NCBI GenBank assembly: GCA_029237695.1
Contig: CM055266.1
Coordinates: forward strand, 121,448,569 to 121,512,568
Direction of reading: 5' to 3'
Length of the DNA stretch: 64,000 bases
Source of the DNA: Conchocele bisecta
Taxonomy: Eukaryota; Mollusca; Bivalvia; Lucinida; Thyasiridae
In this document: one piece after another, positions 57,701 through 63,913 of the stretch
How the letters are laid out: each line of letters starts with the position of its first letter
Numbering within the stretch: position 1 is the first letter of the stretch
Program-made: the position numbers and the translations under genes
The notes under the pieces: model-generated
The model's input: the letters and a program-made list of their open reading frames with translations, nothing else
What the model was told of the DNA's origin: nothing
Databases searched by the model: none

Positions 57701-60700
57701 ATCCACGTCCACCTTGCGTCGGTCGAGCTCCGTGAGCCTCTGAAGCTGGAAGAGGATGGAGAGGCGATAGTCGGGCAGCTCCTGGATCGGGTTCCGCAGC
57801 AGGTTCAGTTGCCGCAGCATCAGGAGGTCCTTCACATACTTGATCTCTGTGATGTCGATCACCTGGTCGCGAGAATGTATTTTATATTTATTTAATGGTG
57901 TTCAATGGCTTGACAACAGCTAATCCCATATTTCCTGAATATTTTCAGAAAAAATATATATTCAGCCCTGATATTAGAATAACCTGATCTGGTACCAAGT
58001 CCTCACCACTCTCTGTGATGTCAATCACCTGGTTATGGATACAAAGATGTATGTACTCCATTCTCATGCTCGAAATCAGGACGTTTGCTTAACTGAAGCT
58101 GAGCTCAATCTCGGCTAAGCAAACTGCCTGATTCAGTTTCAGTTGATGCAGCATCAACAGTTCTTTCACATACTTGATCTCTGTTATGTCATTCACCTGG
58201 TTATGGATACAAAGATTTATAAGCATGTAATCTAATCAGGAAGTTTTACTGCTCATGGTTGAAATTAGGAGTTTTATTAGCCGAAGCTAAGATGTACTCA
58301 GTCTCGGAAAACAAAACTGTCTGTTTCAGATTCTGATTTCAATGTATTTCAGTCTGATGCTCAAAATCAGGAAGTTTTCTTGGATTAGGCTGAGCTGGGC
58401 TCAGTTTCAGCTATTAAAGCAAACGGCCTGATTCTAAGTCCAAAAGTTCTCCTGTTCAAAATCAGGAAGTTTGATTAGTCAAGACAGAGCTGAGTTAAGT
58501 CGGCCATATCAGCGGATCCAGGATTTACGTCTAGAGGGGGTGAGGATTCTCAATTGTAAATGCGACGCACATGACCGTCAACTTTCCTAAAAGATTTTCT
58601 ATTTTTCTCATTTCTCATCAAAAGTTTATGTTGTTACCACTCAGTTCGAGACGGTTCAACTGAGTTGTAACAACATACAATTTTGGTGAGAAATAAGAAT
58701 TAAATCAGATCTTTCGAAGTAAACTAGAAAATGTGTTTGTAGATCCAACTTACTGCTTTGATAGTATAAAACGGCATTTGTTAGAATAGTTAAATCAGAA
58801 ATGGAGATCATTTAAAATGTGTTGGGTTGTGGTGTATGTGCACCAAAAATGAGTTGAAAAAACGTCAGGCTGCTTTAGCTATTACAGTCTAAAAGTTACA
58901 AGGCAAACTTGCCAAATTCTAAGTAAAAAAAGGGGAGATAATCCATAACCTGGGGGTCGAATCAAAAATGGAAATAGACTTTGCAGATCTATTCATCATA
59001 AAGAAGATCCATACCAAGTGTCAGGTGTGTAGCTGTGACAGGGTTTAAAAGTTTAACGAGTTACAAGCCAAAATTGGAAAATTCTAAGTCGAAAAGGGGG
59101 AGATAATTCATGACCCGGGCCTCGAAAAAAAAATCAAAATAAACTTTGCGCATCTGCTCATCATAAGGAAGCTACATACCAAGTTTGGTATAAACATATT
59201 TTATTAAATAATAATTTACATAATTTTTAGGTAGACAAGCAGTGTAAAGAGGATTGGAAAGATAGCTATCTTATAGAGTTCCTCTCCTAATACAGGTCTG
59301 TAGCTAAAACGGTTTAAATGTTTTACGAGTTACAAGGTTGGTGACGGACGGATGGGACGGATGGGATGGATGGACAAGGGTAACACTAAATGCCCCCTCC
59401 ACTATCATGGTGGGGTTAATTTTGGACGCCACGTGAATATAGTTTACCTCATTATCCTCAAGGTCTACACTCTCCAACAGGCTGTGGTCCTCTATACCCT
59501 TCAGGCTGCGGATGTTGTTGCCCGACACGTTTATTTTCTGAAACAAGGTAGCTGGACATTTATTGATTCAATGATGTTTGAACCTTTTCAATGCCACAGG
59601 CCCGTATTTATAGTGGTATTGGCAATTAGTGTAGATCCAGATGAGCCGGCTCGTGACGAGCCGTCTCATCAGGATCTGCACTTTTTGCAAGTAATTTTCA
59701 CATTTTTAAGAACAAAAAAACATCCCCTTTTCACAAATGGACTAGTCTGAAAATCATTTTGTGACGGTTGGGTTGGTCCAGAAATTAACATATCAAAGTC
59801 CATTCCAGTTAGTTAGGGGTGAAAGGGTTAACGGCCTGTCAACAGCTTAGGCCGGGTTAACAAGGTCAAAACTATATTTCACCCGAACTAGAACATACCA
59901 TAAATATGAGACATGTGATTTTGTACCTTAGAAGATGTGCGATATCTCACGAAAAATATTTACGAAGTTTATGATATGTTCTGCTATAAATGTTGTTGGA
60001 AGTTGATGAAATTGGCATTTGCTATGAAAGTTTCGTCAACTTTCAATGTCATCTACAGAAAATATCACTTTCTGTAAATATTTTTTAGGAAAAAGCTCAC
60101 ATCTTATTCAGGTACAACATCACAACTTGTCTCATATCTGACAGGCCAGGGAACTGGGATTGATGGATTATACAACCAAATGATGTACATCTGCACCATT
60201 ATTCTAATCAGGGTCGACACAGTTCACCAGTTTATAGTCGTTGAAAGAAAATATCAAGTTGTTGATAATAAATAATAAACAAGAGGGCCATGATGCCCCT
60301 AATTCGCTCACCTGACTCCATGAACACCAGATGAGAATGTGACATTGAGTTCATATGTGTTTTAAACAAATTGTGCTATTTTTAGATGGCGGTCATCTTG
60401 GATTAAGCGATGACTCTCATTTTACCAAATCTGAAAATGCTTCACCCAAGGATCTTAACTTACTATGAAGTTTGGCCAGCATCGGCCATGTGGTTCCTGA
60501 GAAAAAGATATTCAAAATCTGGAATAAATGGACCTTTTGGAGGCCATCATGGATAAAATAATCATCCGATTCCGACAAATATTGCACCAGAGCAATCGCC
60601 TTCAATTTGATATAGGACATGAGCAAATTTGGTCAAAAATAAAATTTGACCCCACGGGCCACGCCCATTTTTAAACCCGGGGTCACCATTTTAAGTTTTT

Positions 60701-62984
60701 AACACCTTTGAAAGAGCATTCTACGTCGATCATTCCAACCAAGTTTTGTCGAAATCCGGCTGGCGGTTCAGGAGAAGAAGATTTTTTAAGAATTTGTGCT
60801 ATTTTTAGACGGCGGCCATCTTGGATTAGCGACGACCTCCGTTTTAACAATTTGACCCCACGGGCCACGCCCATTGTTGACCCCGGGGTCACCATTTTAA
60901 CAACTTTGAAAGAACATTCTACATCGATCATTCCTACCAAGTTTTGTGGAAATCCGGTTGACGGTACTTGAGAAGAAGATTTTTGAAGAATTTGTGCTAT
61001 TTTTAGACGGCGGCCATCTTGGATTACGTCATTTTAACAATTTTGTAATCCCCCTACCTAAGGACCATGACCATGAAGTTTGGTGACTATAGGCCCAATG
61101 GTTACCGAGGAGAAGACGTTTGAAAATGTTCACGGACGACGACGGACACATTGCGGTCAACAATAGCTCACATGAGCTTCGCTCAGGTGAACTAAAAAAA
61201 CTGTTGTCTGCTGTTGTTTCATGTTTACCTGTTTCTGAATAGAAACATGGGACGACGGCACATTAGTGTCATTTACATTGTAAACAATTACAAGTACTAC
61301 TGTCAAAGCATCATGAGAAAATTTCCATTGGAAATGATTCTAAAGTGTTGTCAAAACATGTATTTGATAAGAAAAATGGAAAATAAAAAATAAACAGCAG
61401 ACGACAATGTAGAGTACTTTGGCAGTGCAAATATTAAGCATTACTGTATGGTTTGATAATAACATTTCCAGCTTCTTACCCTCAAAATCTTCAGTGATTC
61501 CATATTTTCTAGTCTTTTTATTTCATTGTGACACTGAAATTATAAATATGTATTAATACGGGCTACAGTAGCTATCAATACAAACACAACTAGAAATGTG
61601 GCCTGTCGGCACACGAATGCCCCCGCTGGCAGCAAAAGAAAACGAGGCATATTTGATTATAAGCCATTTACTCGAGCTTTAAGGTTTCGAACGCACCAAG
61701 TCTGTGACTTTGACCCTGGGCTTAGAGGGGGGCGGGACGAATACGGATTTGTCACAGGGCGGTAGAGGACCGTTGGAGCAATGCGTGTGTGAAATGTGAA
61801 GCAGATCCGAGCAAGGAAATTATAAGCCATTTACCCGAGCATTAAGGTTTTGGGACGGACGTCCGTACGTATGCCGTACGGACGCCGGTAACCATTCGGT
61901 GGCGGGGGCATAAATATATGAAAATAGAAAACACAACAAATCATTGTGTTTGTGAAGTATGAAGATATGGTCTTTTAGCATAGTGCACCATATATGCGGC
62001 TGTGACTGGAGCAATGGGGCTTATGGGTTATGCGACAAGTGTAGATCCAGATGAGCCAGTGCATCTGCACAGTCTGATCAGGAATGGAATGAAAGCTAAC
62101 GCTCACTCGCATTTAATTCCATAAAAATCCAATATGTGAACAATAACTTTACTTACATTTTTGTACCAGGGTTATTTATCAACAATATACATGTACATGT
62201 ATCCCCATATTTTATTTGAGCTTCACATTTCTTAACCCATTAGAGACGGGATTCAGTTAAAGTGGTATGAAAGTTTTACCTCACATTTTCTCAGCCAAGT
62301 GGCCAATGATGTAGTCCTTGTTCAAGTGGACAGGGGCGTGGGAATGGGAAATACACTGTTCAAATCAAAGGACTGCAATAGTCTCTATGTTGACCAGACA
62401 TCTCAGATTTGCCGGAACAAACGATTTTGTCTAATTGGGCAATAGCCATGCACTTTTGACTGGTCAGGGACTACATTGGTCAAATCATTCAAAAGTATCC
62501 TGGTTTACCCAGATTTCGAGCAACTAAGCAGCCCAAAAAAACATATAAGCATAACTGAATGCATGATTTTCTTTATATGATGTAAAATAGAACTTAAATA
62601 AATAGAATACCAGTAAGTGTCTTTTAATATCAAGTTTATCAGGCTCGGCTTGGAAATGGTAGGAAATCCTCGGATTTCCTACACGTTTCCTAGCCGAGTC
62701 TGATATATTTATATATAATGGTGTTTAGCGACCTGTAAATAGCGGCCTGTAAATAGATATGATCATTTTTGCCCGAGCCTGATAAACTTGATATGAAAAG
62801 ACACAAGTCTCGTATTCTATTTATCAGGTAACATTTTTTTTCTATGCACACATACAAGGTTTAGATACTGAATGGGCAGCCCCTGTAGCCCCTGGATCTT
62901 CTCTATCTTGTTATGTGCCAGGCTCAGGGTAGTCAGGCGCTTGCAGTTTTCCAGTCCACTGATCTCGCTTATATGGTTATCTGA
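45294..62984 (-). CDS. LRGUK: Leucine-rich repeat and guanylate kinase domain protein, 3' part, 12 exons; 5' end outside window
   Basis: Twelve phase-consistent exons give 616 residues. Order: about four leucine-rich repeats (residues 1-130 of the visible part), an LRR cap (LTELDRR), linker, then a guanylate-kinase domain with P-loop [13 protein letters not shown]-binding SHTTRKPR and [18 protein letters not shown], and lid region KRLRDRG; then a 250-residue Pro/Ser-rich C-terminal tail ending at TAG. In vertebrates LRGUK acts in manchette, basal-body and axoneme assembly during sperm-tail formation; a ciliary role here is inference from orthology. Vertebrate LRGUK has more N-terminal repeats, so further exons should lie beyond 64000. 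No AATAAA follows the stop; TATAAA at 45270-45275 may serve. Confidence 0.95.
45745..46080. repeat. Diverged family J then family Q fragment
   Basis: GAAAAATATTTACAGAAACT and GGCACAACATCGCATCGCAT resemble family J; 45937-46064 (GTTTGTTTAATGGCCTTTAA ... CATGCTCCCAATTTGC) is family Q. In the last LRGUK intron. Confidence 0.55.
46339..46471. mobile_element. MITE family J, short copy
   Basis: ATATGAGACAAGATAGAGGA at the left, CATGTCTTGTCTCATAT at the right; TTTTGTACCTA / TAGGTACCAAA inner arms. Confidence 0.82.
46510..46690. mobile_element. Foldback element, palindrome GAGCCTGAGCT, second copy
   Basis: TACATACACAACCGTGCGTT near 46534 and the hairpin GAGCCTGAGCTACAGCTCAG at 46629; opposite orientation to the 45062 copy. 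Confidence 0.75.
46764..46852 (-). CDS. LRGUK: LRGUK exon k (tail)
   Basis: 89 nt encoding [20 protein letters not shown] then PPLFDQLMT. Acceptor CCACCAG, donor AG|GTTGGT. The phase (0 in, 2 out) fits the exons on both sides. Assigned by position and frame; tail sequences are poorly conserved. Confidence 0.82.
46880..47136. mobile_element. MITE family J, long copy
   Basis: ATAAGAGACACGCCATGCGA and TCACATGGTTTGTCTCATAT ends; arms TTTTGTACCTAAG / CAGGTACAAAATC and AAAAGTTGAC / GTCAACTTTT. Its edge is 27 bp from the LRGUK exon k acceptor. A family-G left end follows directly at 47131. Confidence 0.82.
47354..47569. mobile_element. Palindromic MITE family T2
   Basis: TTAA|TCCTTAGAATGATGG ... 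CAGCATTGCAAGGG|TTAA, centre CATTTCCATTGCAAATTATT near 47470. Confidence 0.83.
47814..47951. mobile_element. MITE family G, right half
   Basis: CAGATCCTGATCTGACTGCA, GGATCTACACTGGTCGCAAC, CATTTCTCCAGTTACAGTTA. Confidence 0.72.
48274..48487. mobile_element. Palindromic MITE family T2
   Basis: TTAA|CCCTTACTACGCTGA ... CAGCGTAGGAAGGG|TTAA with long arms around CGTCTCCAGTGGAGACG near 48380. Confidence 0.9.
48712..48993. mobile_element. Two adjacent foldback elements
   Basis: First, to about 48842: GTCAGAATGTGTAGGTTTGA faces CAAATCTACATATTCCGAC. Second, 48853-48993: CTTGTTTGATATCGGCCTAG faces its complement, with GGTATCAGCC / GGCTGATACC inner arms around GACCGAAGGTC. Confidence 0.83.
49433..49674 (-). 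CDS. LRGUK: LRGUK exon j (end of kinase, start of tail)
   Basis: 242 nt: [20 protein letters not shown] completes the kinase fold, then a Gly/Pro/Ser/Thr-rich tail begins. It is GC-rich, unlike its flanks. Acceptor CACCAG. The donor is taken as GTG|GTGGGT; ATT|GTGGTG is a weaker alternative, 3 nt shorter. Confidence 0.9.
49785..50126. mobile_element. Family F element, reversed copy
   Basis: CTAACATTTGATTGGCCCGT near the left, GAAAAGTCGCGGGAATACTG and its inverse around GGACGAGGCCGGTCC near 50052. Confidence 0.83.
50252..50476. mobile_element. MITE family G, complete reference copy
   Basis: CTGCGACTGGAGAAATGGGG at the left, CCCATTTCTCCAGTCACAGC at the right; GCACAGTCTGATCTGGATCT inside. Right edge 9-10 bp from the LRGUK exon i donor. 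Confidence 0.88.
50486..50687 (-). CDS. LRGUK: LRGUK exon i (guanylate-kinase lid and C-lobe)
   Basis: 202 nt encoding [20 protein letters not shown], the KRLRDRG lid and the [11 protein letters not shown] segment. The acceptor TTTACAG|G lies inside the 8-bp target duplication of a hAT-like element, and the donor G|GTAAGC is 9-10 bp from a family-G MITE, so the exon is boxed in on both sides. Confidence 0.95.
50695..51071. mobile_element. Family H hAT-like element inserted in an LRGUK splice acceptor
   Basis: Perfect 16-bp inverted ends CAGAGCTCCAGATAAG; flanks CCTGTAAA (50687-50694) and CCTGTAAC (51072-51079) read as an 8-bp target duplication with one mismatch. CAGAG ends and 8-bp duplications are typical of hAT elements. 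377 bp, mostly foldback, no transposase. Confidence 0.88.
51416..51575. repeat. Family Q right part
   Basis: TACTGAAATTAGAATATCCT, CACACCAGAGTCTTTACTTA, CCTTAAAAGTAATGCGATTG. Confidence 0.68.
51646..51713. mobile_element. Short hairpin, pogo/Tigger-like ends
   Basis: TACAGTGGAACATATCTAAA / CCGGTTTAGAGAGGTTTCAC. Ends 43 bp past the LRGUK exon h donor. Confidence 0.6.
51757..51870 (-). CDS. LRGUK: LRGUK exon h (guanylate kinase)
   Basis: 38 codons, [16 protein letters not shown] then the [15 protein letters not shown] strand, matching the core beta strands of guanylate kinases. Phase 0 at both ends; acceptor CCACAG, donor GTTTGT. Confidence 0.95.
52060..52935. mobile_element. Pearl-like element with four tandem units of about 165 bp
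   Basis: Units share GATATAGTACATGAAAAAAC, TTTAACCAAAAACTTCAAAG, TTTGACCTTGACATTGGGCA, GGCCGCACGGGTGGGGGTAG and CACCCATGTGAAGTTTCAAG. CGACTATATCGCG...TTCCGCAAGCG occurs both before the units (52178) and after them (52896). Confidence 0.87.
53373..53750. mobile_element. Foldback family V, copy
   Basis: CATGATCACGTGGTTACAAC at the left, ACCACATGATCATACACCTT at the right, TTTCCGTGTCGTTCTTCGCA at the centre. Confidence 0.85.
53805..53975. repeat. Family G fragment and SINE-tail module
   Basis: GGCTAGTGTAGCTCCTGATC (family G) then GGGTTTAATGTCCCAGCACC and TAAGGTCATATAGAGATGGG (SINE tail, reversed). Confidence 0.5.
54014..54220. mobile_element. Palindromic MITE family T2
   Basis: TTAA|CCCGTATAATGCGGAATT ... 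TTTCCGCATTCTAAGGG|TTAA; arms meet at CATTTCCATTGGAAATG near 54113. Ends 44 bp from the LRGUK exon g donor. Confidence 0.88.
54265..54361 (-). CDS. LRGUK: LRGUK exon g (GMP-binding segment)
   Basis: 97 nt encoding [20 protein letters not shown], the guanylate-kinase T-T-R-x-x-R ... DYHF signature. Acceptor CTTTGTAG, donor GTACTA. A hAT-like element ends 23 bp upstream of the acceptor and a palindromic MITE ends 44 bp past the donor. Confidence 0.94.
54385..54753. mobile_element. Family H hAT-like element
   Basis: CAGAGCTCCAGATAAGCTGC ... ACTTATCTGGAGCTCTG; interior close to the 50695 copy in reverse. Edge 23 bp upstream of the LRGUK exon g acceptor. No clear target duplication remains. Confidence 0.85.
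54868..55114. mobile_element. MITE family T3
   Basis: ACCCTTTAAACACCACAGGC ... TTACTTTAGGGGTGAAAGGG; palindrome GACGGCTCGTGACGAGCCGTC inside. Confidence 0.87.
55487..55697. mobile_element. Palindromic MITE family T2
   Basis: TTAA|CCCTTAGAATGTGGGA ... CAGCATTGTAATGA|TTAA; arms around CATTTCCAAAGTAAATG. Confidence 0.85.
55794..55913 (-). CDS. LRGUK: LRGUK exon f (guanylate-kinase P-loop)
   Basis: 120 nt; reads [20 protein letters not shown] then [19 protein letters not shown]. The [10 protein letters not shown]-loop is intact with its lysines. Acceptor TTACAG, donor GG|GTGAGT. Confidence 0.96.
56045..56270. repeat. 36-bp minisatellite abutting the LRGUK exon e donor
   Basis: Six units; each reads GTATATGCAGCAGCCTACAG, ACTGTCATATCGGTAC (plus strand). 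The unit nearest the exon includes the first bases of the intron. 36 bp is 12 codons, so all frames stay open (plus: [12 protein letters not shown]). Confidence 0.93.
56272..56378 (-). CDS. LRGUK: LRGUK exon e (linker)
   Basis: 107 nt encoding [20 protein letters not shown], the linker motif that precedes the kinase domain in LRGUK orthologues. Acceptor ATTGTAG, donor ACAG|GTAGGATATG. The intronic half of the donor is the first unit of a 36-bp minisatellite. Confidence 0.94.
56877..57030. mobile_element. Foldback element
   Basis: GTGTCTTTTGAGATCGAGTTTATC-type left arm faces GATAAACTTGATATCAAAAG and ACAC; a relative is at 62608-62825. Confidence 0.78.
57123..57275. repeat. Family Q left part
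   Basis: GATTGATTATTGGTGTTTAA, CAGCTAAGGTCATTTAAGGC, TATATATTCAGCACTGAA. Confidence 0.75.
57442..57675. mobile_element. MITE family T3
   Basis: TTAA|CCCTTTCAATTATTAG ... CAGTGGGTGAAAGCG with TTAA at 57672; palindrome GACGGCTCGTGACGAGCCGTC. Ends 19 bp from the LRGUK exon d donor. Confidence 0.85.
57695..57862 (-). CDS. LRGUK: LRGUK exon d (LRR and cap)
   Basis: 56 codons: [20 protein letters not shown], a repeat with [10 protein letters not shown], and the LTELDRRKV cap common at the end of LRR domains. Acceptor GACCAG, donor GTACGG. Degenerate copies of its 5' part occur 150-330 bp upstream. A MITE ends 19 bp past the donor. Confidence 0.95.
57888..58008. repeat. Family Q fragment
   Basis: GGTGTTCAATGGCTTGACAA, TATATTCAGCCCTGATATTA, GATCTGGTACCAAGTCCTCA. 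Confidence 0.65.
58011..58196 (-). pseudogene. Degenerate duplicate copies of the LRGUK exon d 5' part
   Basis: At 58196-58128 the minus strand repeats the exon d start with its CCAG acceptor: [20 protein letters not shown] against [19 protein letters not shown] in the real exon, then homology stops. A shorter copy (18 bp of exon after CCAG) lies at 58028-58011. Neither has the rest of the exon or a good donor. They look like partial tandem duplications now inside the intron; use as cryptic exons cannot be excluded. Confidence 0.8.
58075..58445. repeat. Three related hairpin units
   Basis: GAAATCAGGACGTTTGCTTA, GAAATTAGGAGTTTTATTAG and AAAATCAGGAAGTTTTCTTG each begin a unit of about 70-90 bp with inverted arms (AGTTTTGC/GCAAACTGCCTGATT type), interleaved with the exon d duplicates. 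Confidence 0.65.
58505..59430. repeat. Pearl-like tandem repeats with an internal hairpin
   Basis: Units of about 150 bp share GTTACAAGCCAAA/GCAAACTTG, AATTCTAAGTCGAAAAGGGG, GAGATAATTCATGACC and CATCATAAGGAAGCTACATA. Right end GACGGACGGATGGGACGGAT. A hairpin GTTGTTACCACTCAGT / CTGAGTTGTAACAAC lies at 58630-58670. Confidence 0.68.
59448..59537 (-). CDS. LRGUK: LRGUK exon c (LRR)
   Basis: 30 codons between TTTCAG and GTAAAC: one and a half repeats ([25 protein letters not shown]). Phase 0 at both ends. A MITE starts 41 bp upstream of the acceptor. Confidence 0.92.
59579..59831. mobile_element. MITE family T3
   Basis: CCTTTTCAATGCCACAGGCC ... TTAGTTAGGGGTGAAAGGG|TTAA. Followed at once by a family-Q fragment (ACGGCCTGTCAACAGCTTAG). 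Confidence 0.86.
59903..60145. mobile_element. MITE family J
   Basis: ATATGAGACATGTGATTTTG at the left, CATCACAACTTGTCTCATAT at the right; arms AGTTGATGAAATTGG / CGTCAACTTTCAATG. Confidence 0.83.
60285..61193. mobile_element. Pearl-like element, reverse of 26147-27737
   Basis: GAGGGCCATGATGCCCCTAA, TTCGCTCACCTGACTCCATG at the left; GCTCACATGAGCTTCGCTCA and GGTGAACT at the right. One full and one partial internal unit. Confidence 0.86.
61200..61430. mobile_element. MITE family T2, degenerate
   Basis: CTGTTGTCTGCTGTTGTTTC at the left, AATAAACAGCAGACGACAAT at the right, AATGATTCTAAAGTGTTGTC in between; terminal CCCTTA lost. Confidence 0.65.
61480..61533 (-). CDS. LRGUK: LRGUK exon b (LRR, 18 codons)
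   Basis: 54 nt between TTTCAG and GTAAGA, encoding [18 protein letters not shown], one LRR turn. Too short to notice by length alone; found by LRR spacing and phase 0 on both sides. Confidence 0.9.
61590..61930. repeat. Small pearl-like element
   Basis: Two units share ATTATAAGCCATTTACYCGA and GCWTTAAGGTTT; CTGTGACTTTGACCCTGGGC; closes GACGGACGTCCGTACGTATG ... GGTGGCGGGGGCATAA. Confidence 0.65.
61993..62090. mobile_element. MITE family G, left half
   Basis: GCGGCTGTGACTGGAGCAAT, CAAGTGTAGATCCAGATGAG, CTGCACAGTCTGATCAGG. Confidence 0.75.
62091..62607. other. LRGUK intron, nothing recognised
   Basis: No coding or repeat feature that I can support. Confidence 0.45.
62608..62825. mobile_element. 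Foldback element with internal insertion
   Basis: GTGTCTTTTAATATCAAGTT and TATCAGGCTCGGC at the left; GCCTGATAAACTTGATATGA, AAAGACAC at the right; about 70 bp of unrelated sequence (GGTGTTTAGCGACCTGTAAA, a family-Q-like scrap) is inserted in the right arm. 30 bp past the LRGUK exon a donor. Confidence 0.75.
62856..62984 (-). CDS. LRGUK: LRGUK exon a (LRR)
   Basis: 43 residues with two LRR turns ([32 protein letters not shown]). Donor CTT|GTATGT. The acceptor is taken as ACGTAG before TCAGAT (phase 0, as in the neighbouring LRR exons); a CAG four bases further in is possible. The first exon visible here; upstream exons are outside the window. Confidence 0.88.
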
Positions 62985-63077
62985 CTACGTTAAGAAGCAA
63001 TACAAATACATGTATACTCAAAATACATGTTACTTTCACTCTGTAACAACTTGCATATTTACACAATTTCACTGGTC

Positions 63078-63306
63078 ATGTGTTTGTGATTTGAGAAATG
63101 GGGCTTATGGGTTTTGCGACCAGTGTAGATCCAGATCAGCCTGTGCATCCGCACAGTCTGATCTGGATCTGCACTGATTGCAATTCCATCAATGAACCCC
63201 CTGTCATGATTCTAAGAAGCAATATAGAATGTTGTCACGTTACAGGAGTGTACAATGTGATCAGGAGCTACACTGGTCACAAATCCCACAAGCCCCATAT
63301 CTTTGT
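63078..63306. mobile_element. MITE family G
   Basis: GTTTGTGATTTGAGAAATGG, GCGACCAGTGTAGATCCAGA ... GATCAGGAGCTACACTGGTC, ACAAATCCCACAAGCCCCAT. Interior like 14139-14357. Confidence 0.82.
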
Positions 63307-63312
63307 AGCCGA

Positions 63313-63598
63313 TTTCACCAACATTGCAAAGTATACTTTTCTAGCAAAGTATACTTTGAGGGAGTAATCGTTTATTTTTCCTGAAATGCATTATTTCATA
63401 TAGAACTAACGACAGCATATATTTGATGATTAAAAGCATGCATAATTATTATACTGAATTTATTACATTAGCACAGCCAAAATGATAATGTAATAAATTC
63501 AGTATAATAAAAATTAATAAACGTATCCTAAAATTGAAAATTTCTCCCTCAAAATATACTTTGCTAGAAAAGTATACTTTGCAATGTTGGTGAAATAG
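63313..63598. mobile_element. Nested double foldback
   Basis: Outer arms TTTCACCAACATTGCAAAGT (63313) and its inverse ending 63597; inner perfect palindrome TACTGAATTTATTACATTA / TAATGTAATAAATTCAGTA at 63452-63507. Confidence 0.85.
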
Positions 63599-63711
63599 GC
63601 TACTGGTCACAGTCACCATTATCAGATGACTTATAACAGACATATATGCCCAGCAATGATGACAAAAACAACCTTATTGACGTTGGCTCAAGTTTTACAC
63701 AAAGTGGCCTA

Positions 63712-63905
63712 CTGTCTGTTCCACGTTTTGCTGCCGACAAACTTTTGGACATTAAACACATTAAATCCAAAAAAATATTTAAATGTAAGACTTTTTCATC
63801 AATAACAAAAGTCACCCTTCCCAAAAAAATGAAATTCCGTAAAATATTGATTTTATTGCGAAAAACGATTTTCCTATGGGAATTTAACATGGGTGCTAAA
63901 AATAT
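63712..63905. repeat. Foldback-family arm and dispersed fragment
   Basis: GTCTGTTCCACGTTTTGCTG, CCGACAAACTTTTGGACATT (as at 35890) then TGATTTTATTGCGAAAAACG and GGGAATTTAACATGGG, the inner part of the 5923 family. Confidence 0.65.
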
Positions 63906-63913
63906 AATTTTTT

